DNA of 64,000 bases, from the NCBI GenBank assembly GCA_028276365.1, contig JAPYWL010000001.1:44557-108556 (forward strand), written 5' to 3'. The DNA comes from Deltaproteobacteria bacterium. Lineage in GTDB: Bacteria; DRYD01. Below are positions 37,527 through 46,294 of the stretch, piece by piece. A program made the translations under genes and the position numbers. Numbering within the stretch: the stretch's first letter is position 1; every line of letters starts with the position of its first letter. Under the pieces are notes generated by a model, which had not been told where the DNA came from, did not search any database, and worked only from the letters and a program-made list of their open reading frames with translations.

Positions 37527-39317
37527 ATGTTAGAAATTGATTTAATAAAGTTAAGAAAGAATCTATTTAATATTAATATAATATTTAGTGCTTTTATTTT
37601 ATTAACATTGATTTTCTTTGTTTTTTTTAATTCTTTTAAACTTGATTATTTTCTAATTATTAGTGCTATAATTTTGATTTTTATTGTATTTATTCCCTAT
37701 TTTAGGGATTTTAGTATAGATAATTTTAAATTGACTTTTTTATTACAAGCTATTTCTATTATTGTTTTATCGTTTTTAATGATAAAAACGAATCCGCTTT
37801 TTGTTTTTTATTCATTTTTTTCTATTATTCCTTTTTCTATTTTAAATATTTTTAATAAAGTAGAAGTCTATAATTTTATATTTTTTACCTTATTTTTAGG
37901 TTTAAATTTAATTTCAGTATTGATTAATATTAAGTTGTTTAAGGTTGTAAAAAATGTAGAAAATATTATTGTAGGATTAATTGTGTTTGTATTAATTTTA
38001 ATGGCTTTTTCTTTAATTATATTTAAAGCTTTTAGGAATTTTGTTTTAGATTATTATAAATCACAAGTAATGGATTATGCTCATAAGAAAATAGATGAAG
38101 CTCAAAAAGTGGCTTATGCTAAAGCTAAAGAAGCAATGGAAAAAAATAGATTTGCTGTACTCCTTAAAGAGAAACAAGAAAAAATATTTGAAATTAATAA
38201 ATTATTAGCTTCTAAGGTTAGAAATATAAGGGAGCAATTGGAATTGTTAGGAAGCGAAATTAGAAATGTTGTATTTGCTCATAGTGTGGTAGTATTATTA
38301 GAAAGGAATAAAATAATTAATCCTGAGTTTGTACACGAAGTTCCTAAGCCTATTGTTGCTAAAATGAAAACTTTAGCAGATCAACCTTCTAATAATATTA
38401 TTAGTAAATTCATTAGAGAAGTTTTTGTAAAAAAAGTAACTATCCATATTAATAAAAGAAAAGATATTTATTATGAAGGTTTTGAAGAATCTAAATTAAT
38501 GAGTTATAAATTTTTAGAAGAATTAAGCTTAATGACATATGAGGTTTATGAAGTGTTAATGGTTCCTATTGTAGATAGTTTAGGTAATAGTATAGGAGTT
38601 ATAGTAGCTTTTAATAATAAAGAGGATATGTTTAGTGAAGTAGATAAAATGTTTTTGGAGCTTTTGGGAGTACAAGGAGGTATATTGATACATAATGCGA
38701 TTTTACTAAAGAAAATAGAGGATGCATTTCATGAAACAATAGTGGCATTTAGTAGTGCTATAGAGGCTAAAGATAAATATACTCCAGTTTTACATACGAC
38801 TAGGGTAGGAGAATTAGCTGCTGAGGTAGCAAAAGAAATGAATTTACCTCCTGAAGAAATAGAAAAGATAAGGATAGCAGGGATTTTACATGATATAGGA
38901 AAATTAGCTATTCCTGATAGTATTTTAGCAAAGCAAGGACCTTTAACTGTTGAAGAAAGAGAGGTGATTAAGACACACTCTGAAGAAGGATATAAGATTT
39001 TATCTAAGATTTCTTTATTTAGAGAACGTGGGATTCCGGTTTATGTTTTATATCATCATGAGAGATTAGATGGTAAAGGTTATCCTAGAGGTATATCAGG
39101 AAGAGATTTACCTTTAGGAGCTAATATTATTTCTATAGCTGATACTTATGATGCTATTTCTACTCCAAGACCTTATAATAAGCATTATGCTTCTGAACAA
39201 AAAGCTATAGAGATAATTAAAAATGAAAGAGGAAAACAATTTTATCCAGAGGTTGTTGATGCTTTTTTTAGAGTATTTGAAAAAAGGAAAAATAAAAATT
39301 TAAAACCTGATCAATAA
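37527..39317 (+). CDS. Membrane HD-GYP protein with GAF domain (c-di-GMP phosphodiesterase)
   Basis: A 596-residue protein. Residues 1-170 contain about six transmembrane helices, and a coiled-coil segment follows. A GAF-like domain spans about 240-390 (ending LELLGVQGGILIHNAILLKK). The C-terminal HD-GYP domain has FSSAIEAKDKYTPVLHTTRVG, LHDIGKLAIPDS and HHERLDGKGYPRG. All metal residues look conserved, unlike the first gene in the window. It probably hydrolyses cyclic di-GMP in response to a membrane or ligand signal. Its relation to the PilZ-like protein is plausible but unproved. Confidence 0.92.
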   Translation: MLEIDLIKLRKNLFNINIIFSAFILLTLIFFVFFNSFKLDYFLIISAIILIFIVFIPYFRDFSIDNFKLTFLLQAISIIVLSFLMIKTNPLFVFYSFFSIIPFSILNIFNKVEVYNFIFFTLFLGLNLISVLINIKLFKVVKNVENIIVGLIVFVLILMAFSLIIFKAFRNFVLDYYKSQVMDYAHKKIDEAQKVAYAKAKEAMEKNRFAVLLKEKQEKIFEINKLLASKVRNIREQLELLGSEIRNVVFAHSVVVLLERNKIINPEFVHEVPKPIVAKMKTLADQPSNNIISKFIREVFVKKVTIHINKRKDIYYEGFEESKLMSYKFLEELSLMTYEVYEVLMVPIVDSLGNSIGVIVAFNNKEDMFSEVDKMFLELLGVQGGILIHNAILLKKIEDAFHETIVAFSSAIEAKDKYTPVLHTTRVGELAAEVAKEMNLPPEEIEKIRIAGILHDIGKLAIPDSILAKQGPLTVEEREVIKTHSEEGYKILSKISLFRERGIPVYVLYHHERLDGKGYPRGISGRDLPLGANIISIADTYDAISTPRPYNKHYASEQKAIEIIKNERGKQFYPEVVDAFFRVFEKRKNKNLKPDQ

Positions 39318-39347
39318 AAAATATTTTTATGAAAGGAGGTTAATTAT

Positions 39348-39911
39348 ATGAAAATAATTTTTTATTCTAGAGGGATTAATTTAGATGATAATATAAGAAA
39401 AAATATATCCCAAAAATTTGAAAGATTAGATAGATATTTTTCTAAAATAGAAAAATACTCGAATAATGAAGATAGTATTTATCTAGATTTGTATATAGAT
39501 TATCAAAGAGGATTTTATAATATTAAAGCTATTTTAAATCTGGATGGGGAAGAAATTGTTATTAAAGATAATGCAAATGATTTAAGTGATGTAATAAATT
39601 CAATTGTTGATTCTTTAGAAGTTAAATTATCAAAATATAAAGACAAAGTTGTTGTTGGTTCTAGACATAAAATTAAATTAAATCAAATAGAGAGTAAAGA
39701 AAATACAGAAAGTAATATAAAAACTAAGGAGATTGAAATTATTAGAAAGCGCTTATCTGTTCCTGTTATTTCCGAAAATAAGGCAATTAATTCTCTTTTA
39801 GCTGATAATGAATTAAAATATATGGTATTTTATAATAGAGATACTGATAAACTTACTTTAATTGAAAAAATAGATAATAATGCTGTTGCTATATCCGAAA
39901 TAATTATATAG
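39348..39911 (+). CDS. hpf: Ribosome hibernation promoting factor, long form
   Basis: A 187-residue protein. The N-terminal RaiA/YfiA domain (about residues 1-95) is followed by a linker and a C-terminal dimerisation domain ending IEIIRKRLSVPVISENKAINSLLADNE, split here for length, and LKYMVFYNRDTDKLTLI. Long-form HPF dimerises ribosomes into inactive 100S particles in stationary phase. A perfect AAAGGAGGT site lies 9 nt before the ATG, stronger than at neighbouring genes. Confidence 0.93.
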   Translation: MKIIFYSRGINLDDNIRKNISQKFERLDRYFSKIEKYSNNEDSIYLDLYIDYQRGFYNIKAILNLDGEEIVIKDNANDLSDVINSIVDSLEVKLSKYKDKVVVGSRHKIKLNQIESKENTESNIKTKEIEIIRKRLSVPVISENKAINSLLADNELKYMVFYNRDTDKLTLIEKIDNNAVAISEIII

Positions 39912-39925
39912 ATATTAAATAGCTT

Positions 39926-40588
39926 ATGAATGATTTAATTTTAGTTATTATAATAATATTGTTATTTTTTATAAAATTAGGGATTAGTAATAATTGGTTT
40001 AGTTTTCCAAGAATTTGGTTACCTAATTTTTTAAAAAAAATTAGTAAAGAATCTATAAAGGAGTGGGTTGATAGTGCGTTTTATGCTTCTTTATTAGCTT
40101 TTTTTGTTATAACATTTATTGGAAGGCTTTATATTATTCCTTCTTCTTCTATGGTCACTACTTTAAAACCTGGTGATATTATTTTTGGAATAAATAAAAT
40201 TTGGTTTAGTTCTAAGAATGGATTAAAGGTTAGTAGAGGTGATATTTTAATTTTTAAACCACCTATTCCTAATGAAAATAGATTATATATTAAAAGGCTT
40301 ATAGGGTTACCTAATGAAAAAGTATTTATTAATCAAGGAAATTTATATATTAATGATAATTTAATAAAAGAGGATTACTTAGTTTATAGGGATTATTATA
40401 ATTATGGGCCTGTTAAAGTTCCTAAGGATAAATACTTTTTTTTAGGGGATAATAGGCCTAACAGTTATGATAGTCATTTATGGGATGATCCATTTGTTCA
40501 TAAAAATGATATTAAAGCTAAGGCTTTGATTATTGTTTTCCCTTTTAATAGAATTAAAATATTAATTAACCCCTTTAAAGAAAAATAA
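39926..40588 (+). CDS. lepB: Signal peptidase I
   Basis: A 220-residue membrane protease that removes signal peptides. A transmembrane helix lies near residues 2-20 and a second at about 50-70. The catalytic serine is in IIPSSSMVTTLKPGD, the lysine base in RLYIKRLIGLP, and the third box is FFLGDNRPNSYDSHLW. Length is typical. It starts 14 nt after hpf. Confidence 0.95.
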   Translation: MNDLILVIIIILLFFIKLGISNNWFSFPRIWLPNFLKKISKESIKEWVDSAFYASLLAFFVITFIGRLYIIPSSSMVTTLKPGDIIFGINKIWFSSKNGLKVSRGDILIFKPPIPNENRLYIKRLIGLPNEKVFINQGNLYINDNLIKEDYLVYRDYYNYGPVKVPKDKYFFLGDNRPNSYDSHLWDDPFVHKNDIKAKALIIVFPFNRIKILINPFKEK

Positions 40589-40621
40589 TTTAAGATATTA
40601 AATAATTTAATTATAAATGAA

Positions 40622-41329
40622 ATGTTTTATGTAAGGATAGCTAATATATATGTTAAAAATCTTTATTTTTCATTAGATCAGGTATTATCTAAAATAGAAG
40701 AAGTGGTAAAAAATAATAGTAAATTACAAATAGTTACTTTAAATACAGAGATGGTTATTGATTCTTTAAGTGATCAAAAGTTTTTAGATATTTTAAATAA
40801 GTCAGAAATTATTTTGGAATCTAATGGAGTTTGTTTTTATGCTAATAAAAAATATAATTTAAAAATTAATCCTATTAATGGGATAGATTTAGCAGAAAAA
40901 ATAATTTCAAATGGATATAGAGTTTTTATTTTAGGTACTAAACAGGAAGTTTTAGAAAATGCAGTTAATAATTTAGTTAAAAAGTATCCTACTTGTAATA
41001 TTGTGGGTTTTTATAATGGATATTTTAAAGATACTAATGAAGTAATAGATTTAATTAATAAATCTAAAGCTGAGGTTTTATTAGTAGGTTTAGGTAGTCC
41101 TAAGCAGGAGTTTTGGATTCATGATAATATGGATAAGCTAAATGTAAATGTATTTATGGGGGTTGGTGGGAGTATAGACGTATGGGGAGGATATTTTAAA
41201 AGGGCTCCTTATTTTATTAAAAAATTAAAATTAGAATGGCTTTATAGAACTTTACAAGATCCTAAGCGTATTAAAAGAAACCTTAAATTAGTAAAATTTC
41301 TTTTCTATTTCTTTACTAATAAGATATAG
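40622..41329 (+). CDS. WecG/TagA/CpsF family glycosyltransferase
   Basis: A 235-residue GT26-family protein. Motifs: VTLNTEMV, then ESNGVCFYANKK, PINGIDLAEKII, VLLVGLGSPKQEFWI, FMGVGGSIDVWGGYFKRAP and LEWLYRTLQDPKRIKR. In TagA the second motif contains a PDG with a catalytic aspartate; here the residue is Asn (SNG). That substitution may weaken or change activity. It probably adds a HexNAc-type sugar to a lipid-linked glycan, following the WecA-like step encoded at 8427. Confidence 0.88.
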   Translation: MFYVRIANIYVKNLYFSLDQVLSKIEEVVKNNSKLQIVTLNTEMVIDSLSDQKFLDILNKSEIILESNGVCFYANKKYNLKINPINGIDLAEKIISNGYRVFILGTKQEVLENAVNNLVKKYPTCNIVGFYNGYFKDTNEVIDLINKSKAEVLLVGLGSPKQEFWIHDNMDKLNVNVFMGVGGSIDVWGGYFKRAPYFIKKLKLEWLYRTLQDPKRIKRNLKLVKFLFYFFTNKI

Positions 41330-41387
41330 GATTTAATTATAAAATTTAATATTAATAAAAAATAAAAAAAAATAAACCTAAAGGAAT

Positions 41388-42833
41388 ATGGAATATTCAA
41401 GGAATGTTTTATTAAGGGTAGGTTTATTGTTTTTGATGTTTATTCTATCTATTTTCATTGTTTTATTTTATTTAGGGAAATTTAAAAATAAAGGGGATTA
41501 TTATTATATTTACTTAGTTTTTAGGGATGTTTCGGGATTAGGTAGGGATTCGAAGGTTTTTATGGCAGGTGTGGAAATAGGAAAAATAGAAGATATCTCT
41601 TTTAATCCTAATTATACTGTTAAGGTTAAAGCTAAAATTTTAAAGAATTATAAAATCCCTTATAATTCTATTTTTTATATTGGTGGTAGTTTAATGGGTG
41701 AAAGATATCTAAATATAGAACCTGTTAATAATTCTAAATTCTATCAACCTAATGAATTTATTTATAATAATACTTATCCTATGGTTGATTGGTATCAAGT
41801 TTTAAAACAAAGTTATTTAGCTTTTCAAGAATTAGAACAAACTTCTAGATATTTTAGAGAACTTGTAGCTTCACTTAATTTACCAAATAAAATAAATCAA
41901 ATTACTTATAATGTAAATTCTTTATTGTATGATACTAAAAAAGATATTAATTTACTAACTTATATTTTAAGTAAGAATATTGAATTGATTTCAAATAATA
42001 CTAATTTATTGTTATTAAATGCTAATCAGACGGTTTTAAATATTAATTCTAAGGTTGATAGAATAGGTAATAGTTTATATAATGCTTCTTCTAATTTAAA
42101 TGACATTATATCTTCTAATAAGCAAGATATTAGGGTTATTGTTTCTAATATTAAATCCACTAGTGAAAACTTAAATGAGATTACTTATAGCATAAGGGAT
42201 TTACTAAATAATACCACTTTAAAAGAGGATTTATTACAAACTTTGAAGCACTTAAGGAATATGGCAAAGAGTTTAGAGGTTAGTGCTTCTAATGTTGAAA
42301 ATATTGTTAAAGATGAAAAATTAAAAGAGGATTTAAGGGTTTCTATTAGTAAATTAAGGGAAGTGGTTGAAGTTAGTGATTTCCTATTAACTCCTGCTAA
42401 GAAACTAAAAGAGCAAACGATGAATCAACAAGATTTTAGATTTGCTTCTGTTAGTCCTTCTATTTTATCTATAGAGGATTATAGACATAATCCTGTTACT
42501 TCGTTAAATATAGATATATTTCCTAATTCAAGACAAGGCTTTAGAATTGGACTCTTTGATTTAGGTTATGAAAATTTATTGGATTTACAGATAACTTATA
42601 ATCAAGGGGATATAAGATATAGAGCGGGATTAATGTATTCTGAGTTAGGGGTAGCTATAGATAAGAGATTTTCAAAGAATTTTAGTTTTACTGCTGAATT
42701 GCTAAGACCTTCTAAAGTACAATTAAATACTTTCTTTGATTATAATTTTAAGAATATTTATCTTAGAGCTGGTTATATGGATGTACTTACTAAAGATAGG
42801 AAATTTACTGTTGGAACCTACTTTAAATTTTAG
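41388..42833 (+). CDS. MCE/MlaD protein with long coiled coil and barrel-like C-terminus
   Basis: A 481-residue protein with an N-terminal transmembrane helix (about residues 8-28). The MCE domain follows: YIYLVFRDVSGLGRDSKVFMAG, then GVEIGKIEDI, and GGSLMGERYLNIEPV. Residues about 145-345 form a helical, coiled-coil stretch rich in Asn and Leu. The last 130 residues show alternating amphipathic strands and end in an aromatic residue (GTYFKF), which recalls an outer-membrane beta-barrel C-terminus. MCE proteins move lipids across the periplasm. No MlaE permease or MlaF ATPase is adjacent. Confidence 0.82.
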   Translation: MEYSRNVLLRVGLLFLMFILSIFIVLFYLGKFKNKGDYYYIYLVFRDVSGLGRDSKVFMAGVEIGKIEDISFNPNYTVKVKAKILKNYKIPYNSIFYIGGSLMGERYLNIEPVNNSKFYQPNEFIYNNTYPMVDWYQVLKQSYLAFQELEQTSRYFRELVASLNLPNKINQITYNVNSLLYDTKKDINLLTYILSKNIELISNNTNLLLLNANQTVLNINSKVDRIGNSLYNASSNLNDIISSNKQDIRVIVSNIKSTSENLNEITYSIRDLLNNTTLKEDLLQTLKHLRNMAKSLEVSASNVENIVKDEKLKEDLRVSISKLREVVEVSDFLLTPAKKLKEQTMNQQDFRFASVSPSILSIEDYRHNPVTSLNIDIFPNSRQGFRIGLFDLGYENLLDLQITYNQGDIRYRAGLMYSELGVAIDKRFSKNFSFTAELLRPSKVQLNTFFDYNFKNIYLRAGYMDVLTKDRKFTVGTYFKF

Positions 42834-42954
42834 ATCCTATTTATTTTAATAAAATGATAAAAGTCAATAAAAGTGGTTAATATTGGGTTAAAATTTTTTT
42901 ATAATTTTTTTATAAAAAAGAGGGAAGAATAAAAGAATATAGAAATATATAAAT

Positions 42955-43073
42955 GGGTGGTGCCAATAGCGGTGGGGAAACACCCGGTTTCCATTCCGAA
43001 CCCGGAAGTTAAGCCCACCAGCGCCGATGGTACTAATGGGGCGACCCTGTGGGAGAGTAGGTCGGTGCCACCC
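42955..43073 (+). rRNA. 5S ribosomal RNA
   Basis: About 119 nt. The end stem pairs GGGTGG at 42955-42960 with CCACCC at 43068-43073. Internal consensus segments are visible: CCATTCCGAACCCGGAAG, TTAAGCCCACCAGCGCC, and GAGAGTAGGTCG. A run of seven T follows immediately, which suits a terminator. No 16S or 23S sequence flanks it; mlaD-like and rsmG genes do. An ORF overlapping it is a by-product. Confidence 0.95.
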
Positions 43074-43260
43074 TTTTTTTATTTATTTCTAACTAGATTC
43101 AAGCTGGATTCAAAAAAGACAAAAATTATAAAATATAAAAAATTAATAATATTTTTTATTAGCACTTTTTAAGTGTTTAAAAAATAATACCTTTAAAATA
43201 ATACCTCTAATTTATTGTAGTTTATTGTAATTTCTTCTAATTTAGTGTAAAGCGTTTGAT
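43074..43260. terminator. Gene-free spacer with T run after 5S rRNA and weak hairpin
   Basis: A T-rich run follows the 5S 3' end directly and probably ends its transcript. A short hairpin, CACTT/AAGTG (43163-43175), occurs further on. Near-duplicate units AAAATAATACCT occur around 43180-43206 and TTTATTGTA is repeated around 43211-43229. The spacer separates the 5S gene from the convergent rsmG gene. Confidence 0.55.
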
Positions 43261-43968
43261 TTAACGGAAATCATTATGTTTTCTTAATAAAACTATTGTG
43301 TAATAATTATTATCATTTATTTCATATTCATAAATTCTATATATTTCAAAGTATTGATTAATTTTGTTTTCGTATTTTTTTAGTAACTCTTTGTAATTTT
43401 TAGAATATAACCAAAAGGAGAATAAGTTAGAATATTTTTTATATATATCAATTATATTGGGCATTTTAAAAACTGCTCTTGAAATAACTAATTCAAATTT
43501 TTTAGGTTCCTTTTTTATATATTCTTTACAATCCATATTTATTATTTCTATACCTAAGTTTAATTCTTTTTTGATATTATTTAAAAAATTAGTTTTCTTT
43601 TGATTACTTTCTATTAAGTAGATTTTTAGGTTATATGTAATTAAATTTTTAAGTTTATAATTTTTATATAGGATAGAAATTATAATTCCAGGAAATCCAA
43701 AACCTGTTCCTATATCCACTAAATTTAAGGTATTGTTTAAATTGTTTCCCTTAAAGTTAATATTTTTTATATCATTTTCAATAAGATTAAAAATGATATA
43801 GAACTGGTAAATACTATCTATTACTAAGGTATTATAGAGTTTTTGATATTTTTCTTTTTCTATATTGTTAATATTTAGATAGTTTTGAAAAAAAATGTTT
43901 AGGTAATAATAATTTTCTTTTTCTATTTGAATTATTGTGTTTTTATCTATTTTATGTAGTGAATCCAT
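43261..43968 (-). CDS. rsmG: 16S rRNA (guanine527-N7)-methyltransferase RsmG
   Basis: A 235-residue Rossmann methyltransferase. The S-adenosylmethionine motif is VDIGTGFGFPGIIISI, followed by IYLIESNQKKTNFLNNIKKEL and the VISRAVFKMPNII segment. It methylates N7 of G527 in 16S rRNA. Length is standard. It is often linked with mnmG or parAB, but not here. It runs convergent to the lone 5S gene and divergent from the radical SAM locus. Confidence 0.92.
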   Translation of the reverse strand: MDSLHKIDKNTIIQIEKENYYYLNIFFQNYLNINNIEKEKYQKLYNTLVIDSIYQFYIIFNLIENDIKNINFKGNNLNNTLNLVDIGTGFGFPGIIISILYKNYKLKNLITYNLKIYLIESNQKKTNFLNNIKKELNLGIEIINMDCKEYIKKEPKKFELVISRAVFKMPNIIDIYKKYSNLFSFWLYSKNYKELLKKYENKINQYFEIYRIYEYEINDNNYYTIVLLRKHNDFR

Positions 43969-44196
43969 TTATATAATAAGTAATAATTTTATTGATTTTA
44001 TATTTTTTTAGAGCTATATTTATAATTGTTAATAAACTTTGACAAATATTTATTAAAACCTTCTTTAGTTGTTAGAAAATCGTGGAAAAATTTTTAATTT
44101 TTTCTTTGGAAAGGTTTTATTTAGATAAAAAAGAAAATAATAAAAGAAAATAATAAAAATAATATATGTAAAATGTTTTATGAAGGAGATAATAAA
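43969..44196 (+). promoter_or_regulatory. Divergent spacer upstream of putative precursor peptide
   Basis: These 228 bp lie between rsmG (-) and the small peptide ORF (+). A perfect TTGACA stands at 44039-44044 on the plus strand, with only a weak -10 match (TCTTTA at 44062). A 9-bp inverted repeat, TAAAACCTT (44054-44062) and AAGGTTTTA (44111-44119), follows and could be an operator or hairpin. GAAGGAGAT at 44182-44190 is the ribosome binding site of the small ORF. Confidence 0.4.
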
Positions 44197-44277
44197 ATGC
44201 TTCAATTAATTCCCATGGAAATTTTATGTAGTTATTCTGCTAAGAGAGCTGTGTTAAGAATAAGTTATAATTTGTAA
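44197..44277 (+). CDS. Candidate RiPP precursor peptide (26 residues)
   Basis: A very short ORF with one of the best ribosome binding sites in its neighbourhood: GAAGGAGAT ends 6 nt before the ATG. The peptide begins MLQLIPMEIL, has its only cysteine at residue 11, then SYSAKRAVLR, and ends ISYNL. It stops 17 nt before a radical SAM/SPASM enzyme with an N-terminal PqqD-like domain. That layout (tiny ORF, then maturase) is the standard signature of a peptide modified by a radical SAM enzyme, such as PqqA/PqqE. It does not match any precursor family I know. It could also be a leader peptide for translation coupling. Confidence 0.55.
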   Translation: MLQLIPMEILCSYSAKRAVLRISYNL

Positions 44278-44294
44278 GTTTAAGAATTTATAGT

Positions 44295-45605
44295 ATGAAA
44301 AAAAGGTTTATTGGAAGATTAGAATATTTTGGATCTTTACTTTTTGATTTAGAGAGGAAAGAGTATATTCCTTTTGATAAAGATGCAACTTCTATTTTAT
44401 TTAATATCTCAAATTTTAAGGATATAGATGAAATATATTATAGATATTTTTCTAATAAATTTAATTACTTAAGTTATAAGAGTTTTATACAATTAGCACA
44501 GTATTTAGGGATAATAAATGATGATTATTCATTAAATGTTGAGTTTTTGGTAAATGAAGAATTAGAGTTATTAAATGAATATAAGATATTAAGTGCTCCA
44601 TTGAAGGTATATTTTGCATTAACTTATAGCTGCCCTTTAAGATGTAAGCATTGTTTTTCTAATTCTGGAGATATAGAAGATTCTCTTAAAAAAAATGAAT
44701 TATCTTTTGAAAAAATTAAGGAGATTTTAAAAGAATTAAAAGAATTAGGAGTATATTATATTTCATTTGGTGGTGGGGAACCCTTTGATAAAGATAACTT
44801 TATTCAAATATTAAAATATTCTAATGATTTAAATTTAGTTGTATTTATTTCTACTTCTTTAATTACTTTTGATAAATATTATCAAGAAATTATAGATAAT
44901 AATATAAAAATAAAGGAGTTTAAAATTAGTATTGATGCAGTTAGTTCTAGGGATTATTTAAATATAAAGGGTAGAAGTTATTTTGATAAACTTAAAAATA
45001 ATTTAAAATTATTAAAAATGTATAAAGAATTTAACAATGAAGTAAGTATTAGGTTTCATTTTGTTTTAAATAAGTTAAATTATAATGATTTGCCTGCTTT
45101 TTTGAATTTTGCTGAGCAGTATGAAGCTGATAAATTATCATTTAGTCCTATATTTATAACGGGTCGTGCTACTAAAGATTTAGCTCTATCTAATGAAATA
45201 CTTAAAAAAATTGATACTGTTATAAATAATATGAAAGAAAGAACGAGGATAGAGATAGAATTTTTTAATGTTCCTTTAGAAGTTGGGAAAACAGGATTAT
45301 ATACAGGGTTTGGCTGTGGATGTGGTAAAACTGTATGTTATATTTCTCCTTATGGAGATGTTTTACCATCTGGAATGTTTATAAATTACAAAGAAAAATT
45401 TTCTTATGGAAATCTTAAAAACTCTTCATTTAAACAAATATGGCTTAATACTTATCTAAAAGAGATAAATAATATAAGTGAATATGATACTAGATGTAAG
45501 GAATGTGAATATTTTGATAATTGTAGAGGAGGATGTAGATTTAGGAGTTTTAATGAATTTAATTCATTAATTTATAAAGATCCTACTTGCTATATAAAAA
45601 AATAA
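44295..45605 (+). CDS. Radical SAM/SPASM peptide maturase with PqqD-like domain
   Basis: A 436-residue protein. Residues 1 to about 95 (RLEYFGSLLFDLERKEYI, then DKDATSILFNI) resemble the PqqD/RRE domain that binds precursor peptides. The radical SAM core has CPLRCKHC with C113, C117 and C120, and GGGEP at 159-163. The C-terminal SPASM domain has eight cysteines: C341, C343, C348, C401, C404, C410, C414 and C432, enough for two auxiliary clusters. Such proteins form C-C or thioether crosslinks in peptides, or mature quinohemoprotein-type cofactors. The candidate substrate is the 26-residue peptide just upstream. No ribosome binding site is obvious, suggesting translational coupling. Confidence 0.88.
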   Translation: MKKRFIGRLEYFGSLLFDLERKEYIPFDKDATSILFNISNFKDIDEIYYRYFSNKFNYLSYKSFIQLAQYLGIINDDYSLNVEFLVNEELELLNEYKILSAPLKVYFALTYSCPLRCKHCFSNSGDIEDSLKKNELSFEKIKEILKELKELGVYYISFGGGEPFDKDNFIQILKYSNDLNLVVFISTSLITFDKYYQEIIDNNIKIKEFKISIDAVSSRDYLNIKGRSYFDKLKNNLKLLKMYKEFNNEVSIRFHFVLNKLNYNDLPAFLNFAEQYEADKLSFSPIFITGRATKDLALSNEILKKIDTVINNMKERTRIEIEFFNVPLEVGKTGLYTGFGCGCGKTVCYISPYGDVLPSGMFINYKEKFSYGNLKNSSFKQIWLNTYLKEINNISEYDTRCKECEYFDNCRGGCRFRSFNEFNSLIYKDPTCYIKK

Positions 45606-45632
45606 AAATTATAAAAAATAAAAATTATAAAA
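45601..45632. repeat. Perfect tandem duplication of a 16-nt unit at a gene junction
   Basis: AATAAAAATTATAAAA occurs twice in exact tandem (45601-45616 and 45617-45632). It spans the stop codon of the radical SAM gene and runs to the base before the next ATG at 45633. It therefore replaces any normal ribosome binding site for that gene. Confidence 0.92.
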
Positions 45633-46253
45633 ATGGATAACTTAACTTCTGAAACTCTATATTATATTTTAAAAGATATTAACACTTTTATTCTTAATTT
45701 AAAAGAAAATTTCAAAAATAATGAGAATACAAAGATAAATAATACTATTAATGAAATAGAGCAAGTTTTTTCTGAACTTGTTAAAGCAGTAGAAAATCAA
45801 GATAATACTAATATCTATAAATATTTATTAAAGTTAAAATCCTTGGAGCTAAAGATATTAATAAATGAAGCTAAAGGTAATCAACTTTATTTATTTTGGG
45901 AAGAATTAATTAAAAATATTAAAGCTAAAAAAATAACTAATGAAGAATTAAAGGAATTTTATGAATCAGAGCTTTCAAAACTATTTATGAATGCTGAGAT
46001 AGTTGCTAATATAATAATCTTAGAAGATGATGAATTTTTTAAAAATTTTTTAGATATTATTTTTGGTGAAGCTTTCAGAAATTATTACTATGCTTTAGAA
46101 AAAATAAAAGAATTTATTGTAACTCAAAATGCCTCTGTTTTAGAAAATGTATTGGATAACATACTTATTAGCTCATTTTTTTTTGTTCAGATTTATAAAA
46201 TAATTCCTGAAGAGTACTCTAAAAACATAGAAGATATTATAAAAGGTCAATAA
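45633..46253 (+). CDS. Helical protein of unknown function, downstream of the radical SAM gene
   Basis: A 206-residue, largely alpha-helical, acidic protein that I do not recognise. The first half looks like a helical bundle or coiled coil; the second half has a hydrophobic FFKNFLDIIFGEAFRNYYYAL stretch, split here, as in TetR- or chaperone-like bundles. No signal peptide. It is likely co-transcribed with the radical SAM gene, 27 nt away, and could be a partner or target. It lacks a ribosome binding site. Confidence 0.5.
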   Translation: MDNLTSETLYYILKDINTFILNLKENFKNNENTKINNTINEIEQVFSELVKAVENQDNTNIYKYLLKLKSLELKILINEAKGNQLYLFWEELIKNIKAKKITNEELKEFYESELSKLFMNAEIVANIIILEDDEFFKNFLDIIFGEAFRNYYYALEKIKEFIVTQNASVLENVLDNILISSFFFVQIYKIIPEEYSKNIEDIIKGQ

Positions 46254-46294
46254 AAATATTTATAAATTCTTAGGTAACAAATAGATTTAGTAAA

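Noticed and set aside
42957-43172. Open frame across the 5S rRNA
   Set aside because: It is read through the rRNA sequence itself and has no protein similarity.
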